Source: Tetrahymena thermophila SB210
Taxonomy: Eukaryota > Ciliophora > Oligohymenophorea > Hymenostomatida > Tetrahymenidae
Assembly: GCF_000189635.1 (NCBI RefSeq)
Contig: NW_002476575.1
Location: 62,001 to 126,000, forward strand
Direction of reading: 5' to 3'
DNA: 64,000 bases
Part shown: positions 26,105 to 39,200 of the stretch, piece by piece
Position numbering within the stretch: the stretch's first letter is position 1
How the letters are laid out: each line of letters starts with the position of its first letter
Program-made: the position numbers and the translations under genes
Notes under the pieces: model-generated
Told to the model about the DNA's origin: nothing
The model's database searches: none
Seen by the model: only the letters and a program-made list of their open reading frames with translations

Positions 26105-27323
26105 TTTCTTTTTTAATTAATTAATTTCTTTTTTTTTTGCTATTTATAATTTAATTAATTAATAATATTTTTTGAGTATGAGTTTGCTCTATTTAAATAA
26201 AAATTAATCAATTATTTATTGGTTCATTTATATTCTAGAAAGACAATCCCATCGATATGACTCCATGAAATTATTTGAGTTAATTAAAGCGATTCCAATA
26301 TATATTTCTTTCCACTATTTATTTCTTATCTAGGTTTAAATAATAATGAGTAAAAGAATCCTTTTAGCTTGATGACTTCTAAAGGCCTAAACTCAAATTC
26401 TACTACGTAGCTGTTTCTTTGAGGATAATAAATGAAGTTAAAAATAAACGATAATTGAAGCATTTTAAATTTTGAAAATACACTCACTACATATTTCAAT
26501 TTAAAGTAATGTATATATATTTATATACCTATGAGACATCTTAAGTGTAGCTTAGCTAAAAAATATGTATTTTTTGTAAACATATTTAAAATCTAACACA
26601 CAAAAAATATCAAAAATATTTACTTAAATATTATGAATGAGATTGTTAATCCTTCTTAAAATGTGTTTATTTTTGTAAGGATTTAGTTTATTTAAGGTCA
26701 ATGAGTAAGAATAATTAGAATAAATTAAAATTGATTGCTTTTAAAAGAAAAAATTACATAGACATGTATATATTTTGGATTAAGAGGAATTAGTTTGAGG
26801 AAATATTATTAGCTCAATAAAATACTTGTTGTAAATCTTACTAACTAAAGATTTAATTAAAAAATGCATTTTTCCCTTTTATAAGTAAAACTCAACTCAG
26901 ATAAAAGCTTTTTTTTTCCTCTAATCAAAATTCTGATAAATTATTATTAAAAAATATCTTTCCAAAATGAACTTTAATTCCATACACTCAATTAGCAATA
27001 TTGCCAATTATTTAAAAATTGAATTGAAATACATTTAATTTCAAAGAGTTTTTTTTATGCACCAATAAATTTAAATTATAGTTTAAAATCTAGTGGTATG
27101 GCAACCTCTAGCTAGATATTAATTAGGCTAGGTTTTTAAATAAAAAATATTTAAAAAAAATAATTTTAATTAATAAATTATGTAATTTGTAAATAAAAGT
27201 TTAAATTTTAGTGATATAAAATATATATTACAAGGACCTAAATATATTCAATATTTTTTTTTTGGAAATAAAATCAATTTTTAATTATGTTATTTTAAAA
27301 TACTTCAACATCTAGAAAAAATA
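26105..27323. other. Intergenic spacer between the pseudokinase copies
   Basis: The spacer is AT-rich and similar to the flank upstream of copy B (30165-31310). It contains the promoter region of copy A and the 3' end of copy B. Tandem duplication boundaries lie near 27170-27190, where sequence matching about 23040 restarts. No gene was seen. Confidence 0.5.
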
Positions 27324-30164
27324 TCATTCATTGATTAACTCGCTATACTCGTTATCATGAATATCCTAGATAAATTCAATATCCTCGATAACATTACTAT
27401 GGAAGTAATTTTGATAACTAGGGATAATATAATTAACCTCAACGTGATCGTTGAAAAAACCAATATTTTAATTTTAATTGTAACTATATTCATATTGATA
27501 GTTTAAAACTACTAATTTTTTCATTTTAAGAAGCTTATTTTTAATTACTTTTTCCACCTCATGTTCGGTTGAAAAAATAATAGTATTTATATTTTTAATT
27601 TAGCTTATTTCTTTAGTTAAAAGCAATAGTCCATTAATATTAATAGAGTTCATAATATTTAATTCCAAACATAATAATTTTTTATTTTATTAAAATAGAT
27701 TAATTTGTTTCCCTTATTATCTCAATAAATAATTTGTATCTTAGTAAAATAGATTTAATGTTAATCTTTATAAATTATCAAATTATTGTATGAAATCAAA
27801 TTTTTAACTATACTGGTTTTTATTAACTAAATCTAAGCGAATTCTTTAAATGAATCTTTGGATATTTATCAAAGAAAACATTTCTTTACTAAGCTCTTAA
27901 CAAATTAAGGTATCTTTCTAATAAATAGAAAGTATAAAAATCTTTTATTATACAAGTGCAAAGTACATCTTAATTTTCTTGTCTGTTAAATTCATCTTCA
28001 CTTAAAGGATTTAGGATACATCCCTTAATATATAATCAGACTCTGAGTCAATTTTTTTAAATTTCTTGTGAAATTTATTAAAAAACTATGAAGCATTTCG
28101 AATTATTCCTATCTAAAAATCCACTTCGCCAATTATATTGCAATCAAAACAAATATTTAACATATTTTTTAATTCTAACATCGATTAAAGTTAATTTTTA
28201 TTTTAAATATCGCTTTTTATCAATTCCATTTTTTCAAAATAACTTTCAAAAATTTTATAATGCTTTAAAAATTCTTCTTACTACTCAGGAGATAATCTCC
28301 AATTCTATTCCAAAAACTAATTCTTACAATCAAAATTTAAGTTATTTTTTGTCAGTTCAAAGTAGTCATTTAATTATATTGATAAAGAACTTACTTTTTG
28401 TTGTTATTTTATTAATTCTATAGTCCTATCAATAAAATCTTTATGAAGTTTATTATATCCATAAATTTTAAGACCACCATTCACTTCAACTAATTTAAGT
28501 AAGCTTATATGCTCAATTATATCAACATATAGTCTAGCAACTTCCTAACTTTTATTCAAGTTCAAATATGTGAAGAACTCATCAATAAGAGTATTCAATT
28601 TAATAGCATTTGGCTAATAATAAGTGTTTCTCTAATTACAATTGATTAATTTTTTATATTTTTAATCAAATTGATCAAAGTTTATTTGTTAGATAATAAT
28701 ACCAAATATTTAAGACTTTTAAATATTTTTATCGTTACCCTAAATAAGAATTTTTGAAGGATTTATATTAGTTATTTTAATATTTTATTTTGTTAGTAAT
28801 TCATAACTAATTTCTATTAATAGCTTAACTACTTGTAATTTGAGCTATTTATCATTCCTAGAATGTTTAATTAACTCTTCAATTGAATGATAGAAAAAGA
28901 TTTCTCTTACTGGTTTAAAATATTTAACCTCTGTTAAAAGATAATAAAATCTACCCAATGGAATTGTTTCAGTCAAAATCAAATTATTTGAATTAATTGC
29001 TCTCTAATTTATAAACTATTCTTCCTCGTCAATCGATTAAAAAGAATTATATTTTTTCAAAATTAATGTCTTTGAGTCATTATCCTTTGTGCATTTAAGT
29101 TAAAAGTATTCAGGTGTGTATAATTGAACTTCAAAATTATTGTACTTTGGATGCTACTAAAGCAGGATAAAAATATCTTCCTAATGATACTTTAACAAAT
29201 CTGAATAATATTTTTTTATATTAGTAATTAGATTTTCCTTTTTCATGGCAATAAAGATATTTTCATTCAATTCTCTTAACTGTTATTTTTTATTATTTTT
29301 CAAAGAAGATTCAAAAATATTTTCTATTTCTTCTTCAAATGACATTTCTTCATCTTCCTCATCATCATCATCTTCTTCTTCTTCTTCAGAATTATTTATA
29401 AGCAAGAACCCCTATTTTTATAAATTTAAATATTAAATATACTTTGTTATTATTTCAATAATTTAATTTTATCTAATTACTTCATCTATTTTAATATTAC
29501 TTCCTTACACTTATTCAAATTGAGAAAAACAAAAATTGAGAGGAGTTTTAATTTCTGTTTCAGCAAAAGAGCGCAAATTAATTTATTCTAAAGTTTGATT
29601 GATAATTTATTTATGTTTAAGTGTCAAATCAAAGATATTTAATCTTTATTACTTATTTTTCTGGAAATAGCTTATTATCTCCTCCTTATCAAACTCTATA
29701 AGCTAATCACAAAAATATTTTGAAAGTTTTAGAGAAATCATTTTTAAAATTTTTGATTTATTTTGATTTACTTTGGGACGTTGAATCTCAAAGACATAAA
29801 AATCTTAATTCCTGTCTAAGTAATATTAATCTTCAATAGGATAGATTAAATCCTTTCTGGGTAAACATTGAAATAATCGAATGTAAAATTTTATTATTAC
29901 TTAGTCACTAAAAATATAAAGCTATTTCTACATATTTTGTTTTTTATCAAAGGCATTTAATTGGAAATATGATTATTTATATTCTAATAAAATTTTTTTT
30001 TTTTTTTCCTTTAAGCTATTACTTTCAAACTCAAGAACATAGTCAGGTCGTTTTAAATTCAAGCAAGCCTCCAAGTATTCATTTTTAAAAGAACTTTGAT
30101 TGGTTTTTAAATCAGAAAAACTAGATAAGCTTTCTTCTGAATCTTAAGAAAAATTATCAATCAT
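27324..30164 (-). CDS. Pseudokinase-like protein with LRR-like tail, copy B, 923 aa
   Basis: Exon 1 is 30164-29481 and exon 2 is 29411-27324, with a 69-nt phase-0 intron; 2772 nt make exactly 924 codons. An acidic Glu/Asp run (about 237-250) follows the intron. Residues about 330-560 resemble a protein kinase: a beta-3-like TLILKKY with Lys, a FYYLLTEV hinge region, and IKITNINPSKILI (about 439-451) at the catalytic loop. There HRDxKxxN has become TNINPSK. IFGIII stands at the DFG position. The catalytic Asp and the metal-binding Asp are therefore missing, indicating a pseudokinase. The last 250 residues include weak leucine-rich segments (LQRLTLNL, LLCLELN) and an acidic end. No signal peptide or span was seen. 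Function is unknown; a scaffold or regulatory role is an inference. It is tandemly duplicated as copy A. Confidence 0.82.
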
Positions 30165-32218
30165 ATTCTTTTTTAATTAATTAATTTCTTTTTTTTTGCT
30201 ATTTATAATTTAATTAATTAATAATATTTTTTGGGTATGAGTATCCTCTATTTAAAAAAAAATTAATCAATTATTTATTTATTAATTTATACTCTAGAAA
30301 GACAATCCTATCGATATGTCTCCATGAAATTATTTGAGTTAATAAAAGCAATTCCAATATGTTTGTACCATTTCTTTCCACTCTTTATTTCTCATCTAAG
30401 TTTAAATAATAATCTGTTAAAGAATCCTTATAGCTTGAAGTCTTCTAAAGGCCTAAGCTCAAATTCTACTAATTAGGTGTTTCTTTGAAGATAATAAATG
30501 AAATTAAAAACAAATGATAATTGAAGCATTTTAAATTTTGAAAATTACACTCACTACATATTTCAATTTAAAGTAAAGTATATATATTTAAATATCTATG
30601 AGACATCTTAAGTGTAGCTCTGCTAAAAAATATTTATCTTTTGTAAACATATTTAAAATCTAACACACAAAAAATATCAAAAATATTTACTTAAATATTA
30701 TGAATGAAATAGTTATTAAAATAAGTTTACTTTTGTATGGATTAGTTTCTTTAAGGTCAATGAGTAAGAATAATTAGAATAAATGTAAAGCGATTGCTTT
30801 TAATAGAAAAAATACACAGACATACAAATATTTTGGGTTAAGAGGAATTGATTTTGAGGAAGTATTGTTAGCTCAATAAAATACTTTTTGAAAATCTAAT
30901 CAATTAAAGACTTAATTAAAAATGCATTTTTCCCTTTAATAAAAAAATTCAAATTAGATAAAAGCTTTTATTTTTCCGATTGCTTTTAATAGAAAAAATA
31001 CACAGACATACAAATATTTTGGGTTAAGAGGAATTGATTTTGAGGAAGTATTGTTAGCTCAATAAAATACTTTTTGAAAATCTAATCAATTAAAGACTTA
31101 ATTAAAAATGCACTTTTCCCTTTAATAAAAAAATTCAAATTAGATAAAAGCTTTTATTTTTCCTCTAATATATATTCTGATAAATTATAATTAAAACATC
31201 TTTCAAAAATTAATTAATTTCATACACTCAAAAAAGATAAAAATTGAATTGAAATACATTTAATTTCAAAGAGTGTTTTTTCATACACCAATAAATTTAA
31301 ATTATTATTAAAATAGTTTATGCTTGCTTCTACTATTGCTTGAATGGAAATATTATTTAGTGAATTTTAAATGCCTTTATATTTTAATATTTTTTTTTAA
31401 AACATGAAAACATTTATAATAGATTTTGATTTATTTATAAAAAAACAAACTATAAATCAATTGAATATATTTAATTTTAGCTTTAAAAAAATTTTTTTTC
31501 TTCAAAATCCTGGATTTTTATTAACGGGATAGCAACAGGATGTACACAATTTACATGGCAAGATAGAATTTTCTATTTTTTAATTTAAGGAGGATTTTCT
31601 TTTAAGTGAAAACATTCTTATTTTCTTAAGAAAATCTTAGAAATTTTTCACAATTTTTAATAATTTTTAAAATGAATTTGGAAACTACTTGGTTATTAAA
31701 TAGTTAATATTTTCTCTTCTAATAATTAAGCTTAATGCAAAAATCTATTACAAATTAAAAATTTTATAACTGAAATTATATACGAGTAAAAAATAGTATC
31801 ATTTTTACAAAATAAGCTAAAATCAAAAGATAAATCAGTAAAATAAAGATCATTTCTAATTGTACAAGATTTGTTTCAGTCTTTTTTATTAAAATAAATC
31901 CTTAAGTCTTGAATAGTGTGTTTTACATCCTTGCTTTGATTATTAGTATTGTATTAGTCTATTATCATTTTAATTTATTTTATATTTTTTTATCATTAAT
32001 TAGTTTTAAAATTTAAAAAGTAAATAAATTGGCACTAAAATAAATGAAAAGCTAAAAATTATTTAAAGCAAAATTCACTTAAGTTTTAATTATTTGATTT
32101 ATTTATAAGTATATTGTTTTTTTTTTTCTTCTAATTTATCATTAATAAAGATTTATTTAAAAACATTATTAATTAATTAATTTAAATTATTGGAAATTCT
32201 TAGCAAAAATAAATAAGA
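30165..32218. other. Intergenic, with a 186-bp tandem duplication
   Basis: The spacer lies between divergently transcribed genes: copy B pseudokinase (-) and the pseudokinase-TPR gene (+). The first 1.1 kb matches the spacer upstream of copy A. The part beyond about 31320 is unique and AT-rich. Apart from the tandem duplication listed separately, no gene or RNA was recognised. Confidence 0.5.
30791..31162. repeat. Direct tandem duplication, 186-bp unit
   Basis: Unit 1 is 30791-30976 and unit 2 is 30977-31162. They begin with cgattgcttttaatag and differ by only about one base (gcatttttccc against gcacttttccc). The equivalent spacer of copy A has a single unit, so this duplication is recent. 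Confidence 0.9.
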
Positions 32219-34099
32219 ATGATTAGCAAACTGCTTTATTTTTTGACAGAAAAGTTATATTCGGATTAGTAATAAGGTTAGAATAGAAATGAGTAAATTC
32301 CATATCAGCCTATTAGTTTTAAGTAGCTAGCAAACTAATTAGAAAAGGAAAAGTTTTTAAGGATTCTAGATAATTTAGTAGACTTAAATAATAATATGAA
32401 CAAAATATTATTAGCTCAACATAAAATAAAAGATACTTAATATTCTGTCAGAATTATTTCTCTTTTTGATGGATCAGATTAGATTTCTTCTTAGATGTTA
32501 GAAATAGCCATAAATGAAGCAGATTTCTTAAAAAATTCAAACCATCCTAACATAGTTTGCTATATTGATTCATTTTAAATAGATTTTTACTATTTCATAG
32601 TTATGGAGAAATGTGAAAAAAGTCTTTAGCAATTAGTAGAATAACTTACTAATACTTAAATCTAAATTTCAGATGATCTTTATTTTAACATAGCTTGTTA
32701 AACACTATCAGCCATTGATTATCTTCATAAATAGAAATATAGACTAGAAGAATTATCTCTGAAAACGATATTAATTGACAGAAATAATAATGTTAAGCTC
32801 TATAACTTTAAAAAAGTAAAACAAGATTATATTTCTCTGCTAAACTAAAAAGATAATAATATAACTGAAAATACTATTGAGCCTAAACCACATGATCTTG
32901 TAGAAGACTACTGTAACTTTGCGAAGATATTTTTGCTTTTAGTTTAGAAAGTTTAGTTTAAAAATGATTATCTTTCTTCAAAAGAGATAAAAAAATTGGA
33001 TTGTTTAAATTCTTTGAGAGCAATTACTTTTCAAGGATTATAACTAAATTAAAAGAATGAAATCTAATTATTTATTGATTTTTTATTTCAAAATTTGGCT
33101 TTAAAAAATCCAGCTATTGATCGTCTTTCAGAGCACTTCTAAATGCGTTCTGAGATATTGCAAAAATTTTAATAAGTACTTATTTCTATCTAAAGACATT
33201 AAAGAATAGAATTTTTTTAAATAATTCTAGAGTAATATATGGATAACTATAATTAAGGCTTAACATATTTAAATTAAGGCAATTTAGATAGTTCGCTTAA
33301 GTGTTTTTAGGAATGTAGAACACTTTTTAGATAATATAAATCTAAAATTGTAAATATAGGAGATAATTAATTGTAAATTGGTATTGAAGATTAAATAGAA
33401 GAATGTATGAAGATATATTCATTAATTTATAATATTGCTTTTATCAAATATTAATAAGGCAAGATAAATAAGGCAATTAAATTATTTAATGAAAGCTTAA
33501 ATCTAAATCCTTAAAATATTAAATGCTATCATTCTTTAGCTTTCTTATATTAAAAATTAGGCATGCTAGAAGAAGCTATTTAATTACTTTAGAAATCATT
33601 AACTTTAAAACCAATATCTGCTACATCCTTAATGTTATTAGGGATTACTTTTCATTAAAAAGGAATGATAGGTTAGGCTATTAGATCATTTAAAAAATGT
33701 TTGAAATTAGATCCAAATAAGTAAATTTGTTATATTCACCTAGGAAAAGTATTCCATGATAAAGGCTTTTTTGATGAAGCAATCGAATTATACTAGAAAG
33801 GTCTAAAATTAAATAGTAATAGTAAAGATAAAGAAATATTTTATTATAGTTTAGGTATGGCTTTTCTTGATAAAGGTTATATAAATAGTATGATCAAAAT
33901 ATTTAGGCTCCATGTTTAATCAAGTGAAAATAACGCTAATTTCTACAATAATTTAGGAAACTATTATCATTAAAAATGCAAATATGTTGATGCAATAAAA
34001 TTCTATCAGATATGCTAAAAATATTAGCCAAAACATCAAATTTGCAAACAAAACATTGAAATTGCTAAAGCAAAAATAAATAAATTACCAAAAATTTGA
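32219..34099 (+). CDS. Pseudokinase-TPR protein, 626 aa
   Basis: Intronless gene of 627 codons ending in TGA. Residues about 60-300 follow a protein-kinase pattern: YSVRII at the beta-3 strand, an alpha-C-like LEIAINEADFLKNSNHPNIV, and hinge FIVMEKCEKSL. The catalytic loop reads YRLEELSLKTILI (174-186) where HRDxKxxNxL is expected, and YNFKK stands at the DFG position. Lys, HRD and DFG residues are all lost, so it should not phosphorylate. Residues about 430-620 form a run of tetratricopeptide repeats (motifs such as GKINKAIKLFNESLNLNP, GMLEEAI, GFFDEAIELYQKGLKLN and KYVDAIKFYQ). No signal peptide or span is present, so it is probably a cytosolic scaffold. The kinase-plus-TPR arrangement is common in Tetrahymena-type kinomes. 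The start is the only nearby in-frame ATG. Confidence 0.85.
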
Positions 34100-34419
34100 A
34101 TAGTTTCTACTTAAAATTTAATTAATAAAAAAATAGGCTTCCATAAAATAATATTATTTGTTTTCTTGTTTTTTGTCAATTCAGAAATGAAAAAAATATA
34201 TTTGATGTTTGGTAATATCTGCGATTGCCACTTGTGCTATTTGTTGTGCAAAATAAATAAAATAAAAGTATTTTTTATAATGCTCTTTGTAGCTCAAATT
34301 CCAAAAAATGTCTGAATGCTCATTTTTCAAAAAAAAAGAATAAATTTCATATAATCCAAATGAGTAGATTTTTGATATTAGAATCTTAAAATTTATTTAA
34401 TTTTCATATTTTCTCATAT

Positions 34420-35385
34420 TTCTATTCATACTTTTGAATTTTAAATATAAAAATTATTTATTATTATTTTTTTTACTTACTCAGAATTATTACAATTTCT
34501 ATTAAAAGAATAAATTAATTTATTAATATGTAAGCGTTAAATAAAAATAAGCAACTATTTTACTGAATATAAAACAATTATTCTATTATTAATTAAAATT
34601 TTTTGTTCTCTTCTTAATTTATAATCTAAATATTCATTATTTAAATTTCATGTCTTCTCTTTTCAATTCATTTTTTTGAATTTTAAATGTAAAGATTATG
34701 GATGATTTTTTTTTTTAGTTTTATTTACTCAAAATTATTACAATTTCTATTAAAAGAATAAATTAATTTATTAATATGTAAGCGTTAAATAAAAAATCAG
34801 CAACTATTTTACTGAATATAAAACAATTATTCTATTATTAATTAAAATTTTTTGTTCTCTTGATTAATTTATAATCTAAATATTCATTTTTTAAATCTCA
34901 TATCTTCTCTTTTCAATTCATTTTTTTGAATTTTAAATGTAAAGATTATGAATGATTTTTTTTTAGTTTCTCAAAGTTAATTAATTAATTATCATTTCTA
35001 TTAAAAGAATAAATTAATTTATTAATATGTAAACGTTAAATAAAAATCAGCAATTAACTATGTTACTCAATATATAACAATTATTCTAAAATATTTTTGT
35101 TCTCTTGCTTAATTATAATCTAAATATTCATTATTTTAATTTTATATCTTCTCTTTTCAATTCATTTTTTGAATTTTAAATATAAACATTAAGTATGTTT
35201 TTTTTAATACTTTTTTAGAATTAATTAATTACAATTTCTTTAAAAGAATAAATTAATTTATTAATATGTAAGGGCTAAATAAAAATCAGTAACTATGTTA
35301 CTGAATATTCTAGTATTAATTAATTAAAATATTTTTGCCTTATAGCTTAATTATAATCTAAATATTCATTTTTAAAATACTTACT
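34420..35385. repeat. Four tandem units of about 240-251 bp
   Basis: A shared block beginning taaaagaataaattaattta recurs at 34503, 34751, 35002 and 35241. Each block is followed by ttaatatgtaagcgttaaat, an ATATAAAACAATTATTC stretch and ttataatctaaatattcat. Spacing is 248, 251 and 239 bp. Divergence between units is moderate. No coding frame is apparent. Confidence 0.85.
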
Positions 35386-35563
35386 AAAATTTTCTACAAC
35401 AAAAATTGCTCTTTGTATAAACTAAAAAATTATAATTAGGAGTATGGTGTAGTTATAATAATTAATAGTTCATGGTATATTTATAAAAAGAGTTCTTTTA
35501 ATTCAATTAATTTATTTTTAAGATTTATTATTTTATGATAAGCAAAAATTAAAAGAAAATTTT

Positions 35564-36050
35564 GATCAGTGACTGAAGAATATTTCCCTTATCAGTAATT
35601 TTTAATATTAGCCTTGCCTATTCATGGTATATTTATAAAAAGAGTTCACATAATTCAGTTAATTTAACTAATATTAAAGATTTATTATTTTATAATAAGC
35701 AAAAATTAAAAGAAAATTTTGATCAGTGACTGAGGAATATTTCCTTTATCAGTAATTTTTAAGATTATCCTTGACTCATTCGTATATTTATAAAAAGTGT
35801 CCAATGAGAAAGGCATTTTTACTATTTTTCCATAGATTGTGAATTTGAATGGTCAGTTAAGAAAGAGGATAATTAAATTTTTTCTCTTTCTTAATTAACA
35901 TTGAAATCTTAAGAAATTTTTTAACTTTTATCTTGGGATTTTGAAGCACTTTGTAATTAATTAGAAATTTTTAAAAATTGTAAGAAAATTTTGATCAGTG
36001 ACTGAGGAATATTTCCTTTATCAGTAATTTTTAAGATTAGCCTTGCCTAT
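35564..36050. repeat. Three copies of a palindrome-bearing element
   Basis: Elements start at 35564, 35721 and 35993 with gatcagtgactga, followed by (a/g)gaatatttcc(c/t)ttatcagtaattttta and a tail gccttgcctat in two of them. TCAGTGACTGA is a perfect inverted repeat, and ACTGAGGAA...TTCCTTTATCAGT can form a longer hairpin. The first two lie in 157-bp direct repeats that include tatatttataaaaagagttc; the third has a different left flank. Confidence 0.8.
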
Positions 36051-36212
36051 CTGAAAAATCTATTTTTTTGTATTTTGTAAGAAAGCAAATTTAATTTATA
36101 TTTTAACTTTATACATTTTGCTATATCTTTTTATATATCTTCATTCATATTTGTTATAAAAAGGCTTCTTCAAAATTAAATAAAACATAAATTGAATACA
36201 AAAATATAAATA

Positions 36213-39200
36213 ATGATTAAAAGTATGAGAGATTTACTGTTTTTACTTTTGACTATTACTGCTTGTTTTTAGTGCTAAGTTATTAACAAGGAAAAGAAGC
36301 TAAATTTGCAAAGTAATGAGCTGTATGTGCAAAATTTATCAGAGTTTATCAATGAAGCAGCTACTTAAATTGACTTGCGTACTTCAGAAGGAGTCTAAGA
36401 AATTTAAGCTTTTTAGTCAATAAAAACTTACTAAAATTCTAAACCTTTAGAAGTTCTAGCCACCCTTGTTTTTAAGCAAGTAAAGTACATTATTGGGGTT
36501 ACATCATAAGCTGCTGCTGATTCTAAATACAAATTTGAAGTACTTTTCTAGAAAATACAATTTGATGATACTTGCAAATGCTTAGTCTAGATCCCAATCT
36601 GCTCAGTTGCCTCTGAAGTAGTAAATTAAATTCCTGAAATTTTTGCCAGTATCTATGACAGTTAAAGTGGATTTGTTTCTTACTAAATTGGTGAAGAATA
36701 TAAGACTTTTGGATTCAAATCAGATGGCACTTATATGGAATATTCAAATATTTAATGGCTGAAGCTAAGTAAACATGTTTCCATCTAAAATTATGATTTG
36801 TCTATTTATGTGATTTAATCAATAAATCAAAAATATTAACTCATCAAGCTTAGTAAAGATTGGAAACAAATTTTTATAAAAGAAATTCCTGCTGATAAAT
36901 GTGATCTATCAGTTCCTCTAATAGATAGCACAAAATTCTATTATATGTATTGTTACTAAGGAGATTAAACCTATTTAAAAGCTTTTTGGGTTAATGAATT
37001 TGTAGAAGCTCTATCTTTCTAGAATTTCTAAAATGTACCTCAATATCTTCCTAAGTCATACACATTTAACAGGATTGGAAGCTAGTTTTTAATTGGACTA
37101 TTTGGAGCAAAATCCTCTAACATATTAACAATAAGCTCAAACGAAAGCCTAAACGACTTTGTGTTTACCTTGTCAAACACTGAAATTCCTTTCATTGCAG
37201 CTTAGAAATCAAACTTTATGAATGAAAAATTTTTGATTTTTCATTAAGATAATTACTTATTATTTTTTGATATAGTCCAAAAATAAATAGTTTATTAGAC
37301 TTAAGTAGCTAATGATGGACTTCTTATTAATTCAGCTCAAAGTTTAGGAAATTAAATTATCCTTGATTTGGTTGATATTAATTAAAAATACTCAAACTCA
37401 ATAGTTGCGCAAGTCAACCTCCCTTCGTTCAAGATTTAATTGAAAGAATCTACAACTAATCCTATTTAAATTGTGATAACCACTATTTCTCAGACAAAAG
37501 TTTATGTTAATATCAAAGTTAATATAGTTGAGTAAAACACTGTCCTTTTTACTTCAAATTATGTTTACACACACAAAAACATTTAGAGTCTTAATGATAA
37601 TAAAGTCCAAATTTTACCTATCGAAGATCAAGTAATAGGAGCTGATCTTTAGTTAAATGCTTCTTAAGATGAATATATTTAATTAATGAAGGATGTTAGC
37701 TTTATAAAAACAATCGATTTGGAAGTTCAGAAAGATATTTTACCATCCATAAGCTCAAGCTGTAACAGTTACCAACTTGATGGTTATTTCTCAACTTTAT
37801 TTGTGTGTCCTTTAGAAGCAGGCATTTAGTTGTAATATGTAAGAGCTGATTCTACCGACAATAATTCTAATAATAAAATTGGTGTTGTAGATACATATAA
37901 AAGTTAGATATTGTAGTAAAGATCAATTAATTAAGTTGATAATTAAGGTTCTTTTATTATTATACAAACAAATCCTTAGATTTATCTACCTTATTTGAAT
38001 AACGAACATCTTTAATTTGCAACATATCCTATTTTCTGTAATGATAATAACTTCTCTTTTGCATCAGATCCCGCATTCGGCATTTTCTTTACGTTTTGCA
38101 AGAATTATATTACGATGTATTAATACTAAAATAATAACAATTAGCTAAGTGCTGCCTTAGATATAATTTAGAACACATCACTTAACTAACTGATTTGTAT
38201 AGATGGAATACTTTTTGCATATAACAAGACGAGTATCACTGCTTATGATTACATTCAGTTTAGCTTTCTTGGGTAAATAACTATACCAACAGAAGGAACT
38301 AACTAATAAATAACTCTATTCAAGAGTACTTTTTTGATAACTATTTTGGACAATCCTTTGACTAAGATTGCATAATATTCGTATAATAATTTTGCTAGCT
38401 CTACTCCCACTTTCATGAGGTATCTTTAAATAGACGATAGTCATCCTGTTGATAACCAAGGCTTAATAGTGGCTAAGAGATCTGGCACTGAACTGGCTTT
38501 TATTTTATCCTCAACATAAAATCTATATTACATCTATAGAGTTAATAGCAAGTAATGGTCTAACTAGCTTTATTCTTCTATTAGTTTTAATTTACAACAA
38601 ACAGTCATAAATAACCTAAATGTGTGTTAATTGGATATCCCATTCTTCAAGCTAATCCTTTAACAAGCCAGCATTAAGTATGAATTAGACTTAACAACAG
38701 AGTAATTTAATCAGAAATTCTTTTCGTTTACTCTTTTGACTCTCAAACCTCCAAAACAAGAGAAGCAAACTGAAAAGCAGCTAAATCTAAAATCTCTCAA
38801 ATCATCTGCAATTCAAAGAAAAAGAACACTTCAAGTAAACTGGATCTAGTATGCTTTGTCAATTAACAGAGATGCAAGCGCTGCATTTGGTATTCTAAAT
38901 TAATAATCAAATTTCATCCAATAACTTAAAACATAAGTTTAAGATATTTAATTTTTTTCGAATGATGTATCTAATGTTTTGAATTTATTCTCAAATTCTT
39001 CTCTTTATAATGCTTGCCTAACAGGATGGTAGTCTTTATTGCCAAATGCTAAAATATCACAAAGAATAAGCGCAACTTCTCCAAAAATTTTGAATTAAGA
39101 TTTCACTATCCTTTACAAATATCGTCTATAAATTGAAGACAAATAGATTACAAGCTTCTTTTCAATTTAAGGTAACTTTAAAAATTGCCTAGTTTTAGAT

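Larger units (their letters stand above)
34100..36212. other. Non-coding repeat-rich spacer
   Basis: About 2.1 kb without a gene, between two plus-strand genes. It contains a four-unit ~248-bp array, then three copies of a palindromic element (both listed separately). A possible hairpin (gttaagaaagag / ctctttcttaa, about 35857-35902) also lies here. Confidence 0.6.

Noticed and set aside
28088..28423. 111-aa plus-strand ORF
   Set aside because: It is antisense to exon 2 of pseudokinase copy B, whose 696-codon frame is conserved in copy A.
29245..29436. Plus-strand Ser-rich ORF
   Set aside because: It is antisense to the Glu/Asp-rich codons and intron edge of pseudokinase copy B.
31480..31780. 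Possible plus-strand coding stretch upstream of the pseudokinase-TPR gene
   Set aside because: The frame is open, but amino-acid composition is that of random AT-rich DNA, there is no clear start, and nothing similar occurs elsewhere in the window.
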